NCBI RefSeq assembly: GCF_024763615.1
Contig: NC_077222.1
Span: forward strand, 3,286,001 to 3,350,000
From: Phlebotomus papatasi
Taxonomy: Eukaryota > Arthropoda > Insecta > Diptera > Psychodidae
Length of the DNA: 64,000 nt
Direction: 5' to 3'
Shown: in pieces, positions 21,995 to 33,765 of the stretch
Position numbering within the stretch: position 1 is the first letter of the stretch
Layout of the letters: each line of letters starts with the position of its first letter
Program-made: the position numbers and the translations under genes
The notes under the pieces: generated by a model
Seen by the model: only the letters and a program-made list of their open reading frames with translations
Told to the model about the DNA's origin: nothing
Database searches by the model: none

Positions 21995-23174
21995 CACTAA
22001 GAAAAAACCTAAAAAGTTAAAACAACTCTATGTCAGAGTTGAATTAACTCTACGAATATCAATGAAATTGTTACTCTTTTTCGTTGTAAATTTTAGTAAA
22101 TAGAGTTGAAAAAACTCTTCGTGCGAGTTGAATTAATTCGTCGGATATCGATGTAATTATAACTCTTTTTTTATGTAAAATTTCATCTCAACTGAAGTAT
22201 ATGCTTAAGTGTTTTCGTTTTAAGAATATACTTCAGCCAAGAAGATTTTCGTGTGACAAAGTTCATATCGCTCCTTGGAAATTACAAGGGGCCAACTCAA
22301 TCTGAGTCATTTTTCAGGAGAGAGCATGAAAGATTAAACTTTGTATAAATAATTGTCTCATTTATGTATGTTAATAAAAACAATTTAATTCTTTTCTATT
22401 TGTATGAGCATTATTATAAATATCGAAACATACATATTTTTACCTTTCAAAGTATGTTTTTTTTATGAGTTAGCTCTTTGTAATTCTAAATTATGCGTAA
22501 ATTATCATGAAATTAGAATGACAAGGGATTAACTTGCTTGAGTTAGTCCCTTGTTTCACAAAAATTTGAACGATAAATCTATTTTGTGCCCCTTGACTTC
22601 AAACAAAACCGCGCAAGCAATCATAAAGAGTAAAATTTTGAAAAACTTTTCTAATAACGAAATTTATTGACTCATATCATATAAAATTTTATTAAATTCT
22701 CTGTCTGAGTGTATTAAAACCTTAAAATCGCCAAAAAGTGAGTTGGCCCCTTGTAATTTCCAAGGAGCGATATGGAACATCAACTAGAAATATGCCTAAG
22801 AGTGTTTCATGAAGACATATGCGTGCATCATACATGATATTTCACTCAGAACATAGGGAACTTGAAGTCAAGAAAATATTAATAAAGAAAATGATAAAAT
22901 AAAAAAAAACATAAAATTGCAAAACATATTCATTTTAGGATTTGAAAAGGTTATTTTAACTTTTAAAACGAATTATTTTCAGTCTTAAAAAGAGTTATTT
23001 ATACTCTTTTGTCATGTAAATTTTAGGAAAAAAAAGGTTAAAACAACTCTTACGAATATTACACCTAAAGAGAAGTAAAATTAACTCTAAAATATAGTTA
23101 ATCGAAAATCACAACGAAAAAAAGTTAATTCAACATCGATTCGAGTAAGTTTTACTCGATTATTTTTCTGAGTG
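21995..23174. mobile_element. Nested element, TIR CACTAAGAAAAA / TTTTTCTGAGTG
   Basis: TA at 21993-21994 and 23175-23176. Subterminal GAGTTAAAACAACTC-like motifs are repeated on both sides. It contains a further element at 22264-22774. Confidence 0.8.
22264..22774. mobile_element. Innermost element, 35-bp TIR CATATCGCTCCTTGGAAATT
   Basis: Left arm CATATCGCTCCTTGGAAATT then ACAAGGGGCCAACTCA; the right arm is its near-exact reverse complement ending at 22774. Third level of nesting. The interior GACAAGGGATTAACTTG and AGTTAGTCCCTTGT form another palindrome. Confidence 0.85.
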
Positions 23175-23282
23175 TACGAATCGCACTTTTAAATGGTTTT
23201 CGAGAATTTACTCAATAAAAATGCCTAAATTTGTCATATGACTTTGTCATACTGCTACAGAATTCCCCAGCGAATTTCTAAA

Positions 23283-24934
23283 TTTGATCCCATGCTATTT
23301 CTAAAATCAACCCGAAGATTTCTAAAAATAAGAATGTAGTTTCTAAATTTAACCCAGGAGGTTTCTGGAATTGATCCTACGAATTTTCTAAAATCAACCC
23401 AAAAATTTCTAAAAGTAAGTATATAGTTTCTAAATTCAACCCAGAAGGTTTCTGGAATTAATCCTACGCAATTTCTAAAATCGAGTCGAAAATTTCTAAA
23501 AGTAAGTATTTAGTTTCTAAATTCAACCTAGGAGGTTTCTGGAATTGATCTCACAATATTTCCAAAGTCAATGTGAAAATTTCTAGAGGTAAGTATTAAT
23601 TTCTAAAAGCAACCAGAAGGTTTCTAGAATTGATCTTACAAAACTTCTAAAATCAACCGGACAATTTCTAAAATCAATCCCTAATAAACTAGAATTTAGG
23701 GAGTAGTTTTAGATAGTTTTAAGAAATATTTTCTTAAATTAAGTAGTGTCATTTTAGGAAATTTTGAGAAATAGGGTAAGGGCTCATAATTTTGGACAGT
23801 CTGCTTATAAGCATCGAAGTTCCAAGTTTGAAGTGCGATATTTTCAATACTAATTGACATTTTTTGTTACTCTCTTTTCAGAAAGGTTGTTTAGAAACTT
23901 AGCAAGCTATTTATCATATCATTTTTACTAAAATTAGTTTTAATACGTTTAAAAATGAATTGATATGTAGAGGTGACTTTGGCTCTTATTTTGGACAACT
24001 TGTTTATTAATTTGTCCAACTTGGCTGTAAATTTGGACAGCTAATCCGCCTGAATACGATGCCCATTGTTCTTCATTTCATGAACCAATCTTACCAAGTC
24101 CTCTTCCTGTTCATGTAAGGGAAACGTAGAATGACACAGAAGCCCGGAAACTTTCCATATCATTCATTAAAGTGAGTTGACTTCGATACTCCAAGTACGT
24201 GCGGATTCGCTCATTCCCTGACCTTTCCGGGAGCCTTTCAGGGCATTTCTCGCTACATCTCTTTTGTAGAGATGATGCTCCTTTGTTTCTCCAGGCATTT
24301 GTCCAGCCTAGTCATCACAAAAGCTAAAACTTCACGAAATTTCGTGAGAAAAACACCTGTCCAAAATAAGAATCATCACCTCACTGGTGAATGTCTTAAA
24401 AAATTTCCCATTTTTCACACGAAAAATATAATTCACAAGGCAAATCTCACTTCAGATCAAATGTACAAATCACCACTAACGTGAATCAACACAATATTCA
24501 ATGAGTATTCAATAATATCACTCAAAAAACCGAAGAAACATTGTTAGTACTTCACTACAGCTAAATAAGAACTGAAGTAAACACGAAGTTCTGTCATATT
24601 TCTCGTAAGCAATTGCTCACACTGAATTTTCAACAAAGCAATTGCAACTCAAATCATATTCAAAATTTAACGTATTTAGTGTCAAAATCTTCCAAACAGA
24701 ACAAATATTTAGATAGAATTCATTATTCATCAAATATTGGAATAAAAATCCATCATTTTAATCAATTTATTTTTAGTGTCCAATGTTATCCTCAAACTGG
24801 ACAAAATAAGAAACTGGACAAAATTATGAGCCTTTCCCCTATTTCTAAAAATAAGAAAGTTAGTTGCTTGGAGCAAAATTTAGCCTATTTTTAGAGTTAT
24901 TTTTCTTATTTTTAGTGGCGGATTTTTCTCTGTG
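23283..24934. mobile_element. Relative of the 9.7-16.1 kb foldback-like element, different subrepeat, left end lost
   Basis: The right end (24842-24934, finishing TTTTTCTCTGTG, then TA) read in reverse matches 9725-9830: CACAGAGAAAAAT, CTAAA, AAGAAAAA, CTCTAA, ATTTTGCTCCAAGCAA in the same order. The left part (23283-23700) is about four diverged copies of a roughly 110-bp unit with TTTCTAAAATCAACCC and GGTTTCTGGAATTGATCC. A second element (23774-24839) is inserted in it. Confidence 0.75.
23774..24839. mobile_element. Non-autonomous TA-inserting element, 1.07 kb, TIR GGGTAAGGGCTCATAATTTT
   Basis: Left GGGTAAGGGCTCATAATTTT then GGACAG; right CTGGACAAAATTATGAGCCT then TTCCCC; TA at 23772-23773 and 24840-24841. 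TTGGACA is repeated inside. The short frames at 24272 and 24613 show no transposase motif. Confidence 0.85.
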
Positions 24935-25019
24935 TATTTAGGATTTCGAGGGATTCATAAACTTGGCTAAATGCCTAGCCTGAAACCCCTATTAGGCTAT
25001 TTTACCCTAAATAATGTGA

Positions 25020-26480
25020 CACTCTTAGAGCATAGCATGTAAGCCACGAGTTCGAGCACTTTGCAAAGCTGCAATGCTTTACCGTCTCATTTATTTTTTT
25101 ACTTTCAAACTTGAGCTCAATTAACTGCCCTATTATCCTACGCATTTCTGCTTATCTTGGTATTTAGCATTCTCTTTAATGACTTGATAAAAAGGCTTGT
25201 CCTCTAATAGCAAAAATCATCTTACGATCTCTGTTGTATCCCTTCTAATACGCTTTTCCTTTTTTGTTCCCCTATTTCCTGGAGGAAAATTAACTTTTCT
25301 TGTCAAAGAGGAAAAAAGGTGAAAGAGCTAAAAGAGAATTTCTAGAAACAACACGGAAGGAATACGTGTTGTTTGAACAAAGAGAAGTATTAGACTGATA
25401 AAACTACATTGTCCCATCATCCCAATCAACCCCTTCTTAGTTTCCACATACCTCAACACAATAACTCTGGAGTCTATAACGAACTAGAAGTCTCATGATT
25501 TAATTAGTTTTCAGTAATGCCTGAAGATTTATTTCTACTCTTGTACGTGATTTCATGTTCACAATTCTTCCGTTCGATTTTCTTTCTCTCTTTGAGGAAT
25601 GGTTAAAAATTAGGTGAATGTGGAATGAGGAAAAATCTCCCTCCAGCATGACACGGATGTTAAATACCTTTGGGGTCAGACATGGGAGAAAACGGGAGGA
25701 ACATAAGGGAAGCAAAATAAAAGCACTTCCGACGATGCATTAAAATATATATCTCTCGAAGTGCACCATCAAAGTGCATTATAACAACTTTCAACCGTTC
25801 CACCTTTGAAACTCTTACATTTCATCATTTTGCCAATCGTTATACACTTTCAGTAAGTTCCGTATATCTTCTCAACTTTTGACTGTCTTACACCATGTAA
25901 TGGAATCATTCCACTAAATACATATCTTCTCATCTTGCAAGACATAAGAAAGCAAAAAGGCTGCTCATTCATCCTCTCTGGTGCCCCCTTCCGCCCCGAA
26001 ATGGGGGCTCAAGAGGGTGTGTATGTGTGAATAAATTGTGAAATTTAATATTTGATTTGTTTGCGCATGCCTGCCCTTTGTTTCTCAAACACTTTCGGTG
26101 TCCTGAAGAAGAATTTTCCTTTAATATTCAAATATACCAAATACACCAAGACGAGTATTTGGCACTTAAGGCGCAAATAACACTGGATAATATAGCCTAG
26201 GAAATGACTCAAAAGTCTCAGTGAAACATTAGAAGTAGGATAATGTTCAAGTGAGAACACAAAATTCCAGATAAGAACTCCAATAGCACTTCAAAGAATA
26301 AATTCGTTGAATTTTTCGTAAGCCTTTCAATTACGTAGCGATATCCATGTCTCTGTCAAGAGGAGTACAAAGGATGGCCTTCTTTTCGATGGAATTTGAT
26401 GATAATTTCACCATGAAATCATTATTTTGTCGTATTCACAAATTACTCACACAGTCTAGTGGTTAAATGAGTTAAATTTT
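25020..26480. other. Intron DNA, mostly unique
   Basis: No repeat or exon recognised. Composition is slightly less AT-rich near 25960-26010 (CCCCGAAATGGGGG palindrome at about 25996). At 26485 starts a lone end, AGGGGATGATGGGGC, resembling the 31614 family but without a partner. Confidence 0.45.
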
Positions 26481-26689
26481 AGATAGGGGATGATGGGGCA
26501 ATTTCGAGAAAGAGCAATTTTATCTTTCGTAATTTTCTCCGATTAAAAGATAACTCATATTGAGATACCCTCGTCAATTGTCCGACAAACGCTTCGCGAA
26601 ACCCTAGAAACCAGAAACCCTTGACAGTAAAAATTGGAATTAGTAACCCCTTGTATCCGACAAAATCAGTATTTTCATATAAATGCACA

Positions 26690-27030
26690 GTAAAAAAAAA
26701 CTTTGATCAGTAAAAATATTGAAATGGTCTGTAAAACTATAATTTCGTTCAGTAAAAAAATCGATTTGGTCAGTTAAAATAGTAAATTTGTGGTCAGTAG
26801 AGAAATCAATATCGGTTACAAAAAAAAACAATTTTGGTTAATAAAAAAAATAATACAATTTGATAAGGTACGAATCACATGACAATTTCACTGCTTTAAT
26901 AGCTTTAAATTCACTAACGATCAAATTTGTTGTCCTACTGATCAAATTTTAATTTTGACAGTACCAAAAACATCTTTTAACTGAAAACAGTCGTTTTTTT
27001 TACTGAACAAAATCATTATTTTTACGACTT
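26690..27030. repeat. GTCAGTAAAAA subrepeat array with inverted sides
   Basis: About eight degenerate units of CAGTAAAAA(N)8-12 read forward at 26690-26850; the opposite orientation (TTTTTACTGA) appears at 26930-27030. The same layout as the 649-828 and 43980-44215 repeats. Confidence 0.55.
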
Positions 27031-27039
27031 CGACAAACA

Positions 27040-27420
27040 TTTAAGCCAGGAGAATTTCATGAAATCAAAATTCACATCCCTTACTTTATTGGCAAAAGTT
27101 TTGCAAATAGCTATCTCACATTTTTACACACTTATTTTTTATTTTAACATTACATTAAAATTTAGAGCGATGTGAATTTTAAAACCAAAATTCACATCGC
27201 TTTCTTTTTTCAATTTTTTGAAAATGCCTGTCCCATTCTTCGCACTCTTCTTCTTCTTTTAAACATCATGACAAATTAAATTGAGTTCAATTCAATTTTG
27301 ATTGCAAAAGACTAAGATCAACAAGTGCAGAGCAATAAGGGGATGTAAATTTTGATTTCATGAAATATTCCTGATATAGAAGGTGTGCTAGAAGCATTGC
27401 TTACTAAATTTTAATATATT
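27040..27420. mobile_element. Inverted-repeat element with GAATTTCATGAAATCAAAATT arms
   Basis: Left CCAGGAGAATTTCATGAAAT and right TGATTTCATGAAATATTCCT then AGAAGGTGTGCT. A diverged relative of the tighter palindrome at 50421-50680. Confidence 0.6.
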
Positions 27421-27484
27421 ACTGATGGCTTTTACCAAAATACTGACTGATCTGCAGCAACCGTCAAAACTCAAGTAATACCTT

Positions 27485-29112
27485 CACTGGTAAAAAAAGG
27501 TGGATCATTTTGATTCATTCGCGATCCTTTTGGTGAATCAAATATGATCCATCATTTCAAATGTTTCAATTCGATCCTTTTTTGAAAGATCATTCTGATC
27601 CATTGCAAAAGAATCGAATTTTGATACTTTGAATGGTTCGTTTTAAGGAACTTTTCAATGAATCATTGAGTGATACTATAAAATGAATCAAATGGAACTT
27701 TTAAAATTATGACTTTTTAATCTTTTTTAATGTATTGTATTTCCCCTTCAAACAAATAAAAAGAAAAACACAATATTATTGTCCTGCAAATGATTTTTTT
27801 ATTCTTATTTTTTTACGATTTCCAGTTATAACATTTTTTTTATTTGCAAAAACTTTTTTATTAGAGTTGTTTTAATTAAATCTTAATTTACTTGTATTAC
27901 TTAATTTATTATTATTTTTTTAGCACGAAAAAAACGCATTTTACACAATGAAATTCTAAGGATTTTTTTTAACTATTTGATTAACGGAAATTTACGCTCT
28001 TTCAAGAAATCTCTTTCCGGGGGCGGAACACCGATATATAATTACTTGGAATTGTACAAATCCGTACAACTGTTTAATTTATTTTTTACTTATCATACTC
28101 AGTTTTGGAAAGTTTTTCATTTTTTTCACAAGTTTCTAAACTTAATTCTTTTTATCTAAAACATAATATATTTTTTATAAAAACGTCACTGAATATGATA
28201 AAAAACGCACCAAATTGTAAACGTTAGGCAGAATATCCGTTTTCCTTGACTCGATTAATACAATGACTAGATAGGTGGCGCTAACAAGGAAGAAGAGAAC
28301 ATGTTGAGTAGGCTTGGTAAGGCTTGAGACAGCAGTCTGTTTTGGGTTATTGAGGGGATTGGAGGTGCATCCCGAGTGTGTCCCTCTGAAGGTTTACAAA
28401 ATAAGACTGTTGCATTTCCTATGGTTAAATGTAAGAGTTTTTACTGAGTTTGTTTATATGTGTTTGTTTATACTCAGCGAATCTGTGAGTGACTGTCATT
28501 GACGTCACTAAAAGTGGCGTGATTATCCAAATGATCCATTCAAATGTATCACTTTTGACATTTCATACCACATTTTCAATCGCTGAAATATCACGGTAAA
28601 ATCTTAAAGCTAACAATTTATTAGTTTAGACACGTTCTCCTTATTTGAGTAGATACAGTAAACACATTTTTTAATGTTTTTTTGGTTTTATTTAGTAAGA
28701 AAATTCATGAAAAAAAATCGCAATAGTGATCCAATTGAAATGATCAAATTTGATTCATTTGAATGTATCCCATATTTTCGATATTTTTAAATTAATATCC
28801 TCAAGATTGAAAATAGTTGTCTTAAAAATATCACATTCTGCGTGCTATATATTCTAATGAAACCTAAAAACACTCATTTGCGCTGTTTATATTCTATTAA
28901 TTGGCAAAAAAATATTCCTGAACATCGATCTTTCTGAAATGATCAATTTGAGGAACCATTCAATGTATCATTGAATGCCATCCTATACTTGGATCACTGA
29001 TGTGATTCATTGAAGAAGAATCAATTTAATTCAAGTCATTTGATGAAAATGAACCTTTTAGGCTATGATTCTTTTGAAATAATCCCTGGTGATACATTCA
29101 TTTTTACCAGTG
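27485..29112. mobile_element. Longer CACTGGTAAAAA-family element, 1.6 kb
   Basis: Ends CACTGGTAAAAAAAGG and TTTTTACCAGTG. Several GATCC/ATGATCC motifs near both ends match the short family members. The middle (28220-28500) is richer in GC and may be host or captured DNA. No transposase frame recognised. Confidence 0.65.
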
Positions 29113-29469
29113 TTATAAACTATAAGGTATTACTTGAAAATACGTAAATGAGAATAGGAAGAAATAGTCTTTTTTAATAAGAATTTAAAAAAAAAAGATT
29201 GAAAATATTGTTTCATTTAATTTCATCAAATAATAGCAATTTCAACTCATTATTTTCAAGTTTACAGATAAATATTCTATTTTATTTCTTTTTTATTGCT
29301 TAAGAAAATATTTAATATTTAATATTTAATTTTAATTCATGGACACCATGAGCTGCCGGCTCAATTGTACGCACCACATCTTTCCAAATCTCGCAACCCC
29401 GAGAGTAAGTGATTTCAGTGCACAATGCAATTGGCTAAAGGTCGTGTAGTAAGTCAAGCAGAGCATGTG

Positions 29470-29542
29470 GCCTCTATAGCTCAGTTGGTAGAGCACTCGT
29501 CTAGTTAACGAGAGGTCTCTAGTTCGATTCTGGGTGGAGGCA
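29470..29542 (+). tRNA. tRNA, best read as Thr (anticodon AGT)
   Basis: A complete 73-nt cloverleaf. The seven-pair acceptor GCCTCTA/TGGAGGC includes a T-G wobble. The D arm is GCTC/GAGC, the anticodon stem CTCGT/ACGAG with loop CTAGTTA, the variable loop five bases, and the T arm TCTAG/CTGGG with two T-G wobbles around TTCGATT. The discriminator is A. Box A (TAGCTCAGTTGG) and box B (GTTCGATTC) are intact and a T-run terminator follows. U-turn T33 puts the anticodon at AGT. Position 37 is T, which is odd because Thr tRNAs normally carry A37; a one-base-shifted reading would give GTT (Asn) but breaks the stem geometry. It sits inside the 38-kb intron, antisense to the TIAR-like gene. Confidence 0.85.
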
Positions 29543-29547
29543 GGAAC

Positions 29548-29551
29548 TTTT
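29548..29551 (+). terminator. RNA polymerase III terminator (TTTT)
   Basis: Four T residues, five bases after the tRNA end, the usual position for Pol III termination. Confidence 0.75.
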
Positions 29552-29619
29552 CCTATCTCCACTGAGAAAAAACTGGATGATTTGAGTGTCATTTGCTCTG
29601 ATTGACGATTTCTCTGCAC

Positions 29620-31600
29620 ACAATTAACATTGAACTAAAGTTAGTAAAATTCTCACTATTTAATTTTTTTTTTCCAAAATTACCGTTCAATGAATTAAAT
29701 CATAAAAAGAAATATTTGATATGGAAATTTTTGCGAATTTATTGCTCAATAACAATTCTAGAGTGCGCTTAAATCGCCCTATCTTTTCTAGGGGTATTTT
29801 GGGAATTCTATGTTGAAATTTCTGTAGAAGCCCTTTTAGTAGTCACAGAGCAGAAAACCGAAAGAACTATAAGCAGATTATAAGAATTTTGCTTCTATAA
29901 CGCCTTACTTGGGCAATACCAAATCAAAATTACGATTTCCAGAGAATGTGGAATGGTTTAAGACATAATTTCAGTTATACAGTTAGAACTGAAATTTAGA
30001 TATTCTTAAAATGCCATTTACGAAATAAGGAAATTTTATGTGTGATTGAAGCAAGACATATTGATAATTTGAATTTTTTTTTGGTAAGGATATATCAGAC
30101 TATTTAATAGGAGATTCACTTCTTTTCTATTACGTCATACTACGAACAAATAGTTAACTTGACATATTATATTATTTCTTGGTTTTTTTAAAGTAGGACA
30201 TTGCCCCTCAATGCCCTTCCCCTCCATCACTACGGCCCTGAATTGGGTCACCATCAAAAACGGGATACCACCGAACACTGATTTTAATTTTTAAACTACT
30301 TGGACTATGATGACCATTTCTTCAGTGGACAAGCATCCCTGCAGTATCTATGAACTCATATAGGAGTCGTCCTCTGAAGTCTAATACGTGAATAAAAAAT
30401 CGCAGATTACGATGCTACCCAGTTTTCGGTGGTGCCCCAGTTTCCCCTAGACCCTGAAAGCTCATAAGAGACACTTTGAGGCTATTCATTTATTCATTTA
30501 TTTTTGAGGTATAATAATCATTTATTCTCATTTAGACAATTGTAAAAATTCAGTTAAAAAATCAACAAAATATTTTCCTGGCATAATTTTTAAATAAAAT
30601 AAATGTCTAAATAGAAAATATAAAAAATAGAAAAAATGTTTTTTTTTAAGTTTTTTGAGATTTAATAAAACAAATCTGCACATACTTTAGTATTTAAAGA
30701 AGTCTTGATTTTAAAATGGTATTAGGGGGAAAGGCTTTCAGGTTTCGCACACATTGTGGCTTAGAACATTTCATATTTTTCCCATTTTTTTTTTTCAGGA
30801 AATTAGTGATCTAGAACTTGCTATAGAAATATGCCATAGATAGGTCAGATTCATTCGAGAAATATGCGAAAAATATGAAGTGTTCAAAGACAGAAAATGT
30901 GCGAATCCTGAATGCCTTCCCCTACCTTTGAAAGATGCGTTTTTCTTATTTACTTTCAAATAAGGTACTTTATTTAGGACATAAGTATCATAGAATAAAT
31001 ATTTAATAGATAAACCCCTTACGTGCCGTACTCAGATTTCTATATTTCTATATAAACTTGCCTAACACCTCCCTATTTTTACAACGAAAATTGTAAAATT
31101 ATAAATAAAAAATATATTTTTTTAATAAACAACAGGGACAGCTTAGAATACAATATATCTAAAATAGTAAAATAATTAAAAGGTACGCACAAAATATGAA
31201 AATCTGTTGCTCATTGTCAATTAATTTATTCAAGCACCCTCCAAACAAGCAGATGAAAATAAAATCATCTGTTGAATTTTTCATTAGTTAAAATGTAAAA
31301 CAACATATACCTACTTGAGAGTGAATAATTGAATATATGTACAAAACACATTTCAGGAAATTAATGCTAATCCTCAGTTTAAATAAATTAATATTTGTAT
31401 TTATACAATAGATTCATTTACATCTCTATTCATCATTTATTTGTCGTTCATTTATTTATTTATTCTTGGTAAGTAAGTAAATACTTAATTGAATAATTAA
31501 GAATGTAATATGTAGAAAATTAATTAAAATTATTTTTTTCATTTAGATGTTTGAAAAGATGTAATCTAAATGTTTTATTCATTGTACTGTAATTGACAGA
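29620..31600. other. Intron DNA, nothing recognised
   Basis: Very AT-rich. CCCCTCAATGCCCTTCCCCTCC near 30206 and GGTGCCCCAGTTTCCCCTAG near 30433 hint at decayed ends of the GGGGA-type MITEs, but I cannot pair them securely. Confidence 0.4.
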
Positions 31601-31613
31601 AGGGAACTTGATA

Positions 31614-32846
31614 GGGGAGGGTGGGGCAGTTTAACGACGGGGCAGTTTCAATTTTTGCATATTCTTCTTATCCATTTGAAAGAAATGGGATAAAACCATT
31701 ATGTTATTGAAGAGATAACTGAGATCCATATTCACAAAAATAATTAATTTCGTGACGCTTCGCGTTTGAATTCTATAATTGATTTTTTATAAAACTGCAT
31801 CAAAATGAAACTTTTTGTAATGTTTTATTTTCAACAATTTCTGAACTATTGCACTTATCTATCGAAGTAACATAATTGCATTAAATTACCAGTGATTTTA
31901 TGATTAATATAAGGCATTTAGCGTTGAATGAATTCTAAGAGGGTTTTGACAATTTTGATTTGAGTTCTGAAAGTGCGTGAGGGGCAGTTTCATGCAAGCA
32001 CACGCAGAAGTTTCCAGTGTCTAACAAATTACTTTTTCAATCAAAATTAACTTAAAATGATCATTGAAAACGTTTTGTAGCTGTTTTTGTTCGTAAAGTT
32101 CGAAATTATGGGAAGTAGTATTTCCTAAAAGTTCATAAAAAAATAATTTAAAAAAATAATCTAACAGCGTTTTTAAGTGCTTAAAAATGATGAATTTAAT
32201 TGTTATAATATCTGTTCAGAATGTTTTCAGCAGGATATTGTAAAATTTTTTTAGTATTATAAAAATTCAAGACTTTAAAATACTATTATAAAACTGTTAT
32301 ACTAAAAAGGACATATTCTAAGGCGATATAATCATCCAATAATGTACAGAATTAGCTTAGCACTACAAAAGACATTTCTTTCAGATAAACATTTAAAGAA
32401 AATTGCTCAATTAATGAGAAATAGGCTTGCAAATCTTTAGCGATATGTTATTTTCTCTGTAGGATTAATTAGTGTAAAAATTCTGTTATAAAGTTCTTGT
32501 TCGATTATATTTTTATGTTTTAGAGTCTTAGAAGACTTCAAAATAGGAATTTTAATCAAATCTGATACCGCAAGTTTCCTATAAACATGTTTTATCTTTC
32601 TCAAAAATTGTCTCATATTTCTCTTGAAATTGCCCCGCAATGGGGGACACATTCTGCCTTTCAAATCAAATGAATTTCCTCACAATAGACTAATGAAATT
32701 AAAAGATTATTGATATTATTTTTATTAACCCTAAACCCAACTGTAATTCAAAGAATATACAAAGTTTTACTTCTGTTTATCATCTTTTTGCAAAATGGTC
32801 TCAAAATCCATTTTGCAATTTAGTGGTGAACTGCCCCACCCTCCCC
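31614..32846. mobile_element. TA-inserting element, 1.23 kb, TIR GGGGAGGGTGGGGCAGTT
   Basis: Left GGGGAGGGTGGGGCAGTT, right AACTGCCCCACCCTCCCC; TA on both sides. Extra internal copies of GGGGCAGTTT (31645, 31981) and of TTGCCCCGCAATGGGGGACA (32630). The minus frame 32437-32664 is basic, but I recognise no transposase motif in it. Confidence 0.85.
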
Positions 32847-32849
32847 TAC

Positions 32850-33760
32850 AAACGAAACTCTCAAAAGTCTAAAGTTTCACTTAAGGTAATTTGCAAACAA
32901 AATGAAAAATAATTTTAGTACATTTCTCGAACTTTATAAATTTCTCAAGCGTTATTTAACACTTGGAAGGACCCTAGTGGCAGCCGCTGCCAATTTAGTT
33001 TTCAATTTATTTTTTTTTCAGTGAAGAATATATCATTTCGCCTGAAGGCCTGATTGAATGCGTGCAGAATTTATCTGGCTATTTTTTCGTTATAAAATTT
33101 TTAATAAAAATTAAATATTAATGTAAATATATTGCAAAAACAAAAAACTGCACTCGGAAGGACCAAGTGGCAGTTGCTACCATATGCACTTTATATGGGA
33201 GTTTGACGTTCTGCAGATGTAATTTTCTTGATTGTTAGTGTATAAAAGCCTTAAAACAACAAATTGAAAGTGTTTTTGCAAATTATTGAGAAGAATTATG
33301 GGAAATATTGAATTGGGAAATATGAATAATTTTGGGAATTATTCAATTTTTCTCTTACATTCCAAAGCTAAAAATCCATTTTGTTAAGCGAAGTTAATAG
33401 AAAATAGTTAATAGTATTAACTATTGTTCATAAAGTAGAATTTTTGCTTTGAAAAATAAGAGAAAAATTGAAACATTCAAAGGCTGCCGCATCCAAAGGC
33501 ACACCACTTTCTCTGACTCCATGATTCTGATAAAGATGACAACATCGAATGGTTAAAAATCTTTAGATACAGTACCCAAGGAGGTGAAATTTCTGATTCA
33601 GACACCAGAAAAGAACTGACTAAAGGTCCGAATGTTAAAATATAATTAAAAATATCAAAATATTATGTAAAATCCGATAAGTGGCAGCGGCTGCCACTTG
33701 GTTCTTCCGTGACACTTTTAGTTAGGGTTCTACGAAGTGTTAAAAATGAATCAGAAAACA
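32850..33760. other. Intron DNA with a repeated GGCAGC(G/T)GCTGCCA motif
   Basis: AGTGGCAGCCGCTGCCAA (near 32976), AGTGGCAGTTGCTACCAT (near 33165) and AGTGGCAGCGGCTGCCAC (near 33681) are related near-palindromes, each beside GGAAGGACC or GGTTCTTCC. An old repeat family or a pair of inverted ends. Confidence 0.5.
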
Positions 33761-33765
33761 TTATA

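Larger units (their letters stand above)
21861..23268. mobile_element. MITE of the GGGGAATTCTGTA family, split by nested insertions
   Basis: Ends GGGAATTCTGTAGCAGTCTG and CTGCTACAGAATTCCCC, with TGACAATGTCATGTGAC just inside. Without the 1.18-kb insertion at 21995-23174 it would be about 230 bp, the size of the intact copy at 2599. Confidence 0.85.

Noticed and set aside
26484..26600. A MITE of the GGGGAGGGTGGGGC family
   Set aside because: Only one end (AGGGGATGATGGGGC) was found; no partner, so boundaries cannot be given.
29332..29619. A 95-codon minus frame with the motif NRTRDLSLTRRVLYQLSYRG
   Set aside because: This is the antisense translation of the tRNA gene, a common false protein.
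32437..32664. Basic minus frame inside the 31614 element as a transposase
   Set aside because: Only 75 codons, with no DDE or helix-turn-helix signature visible.
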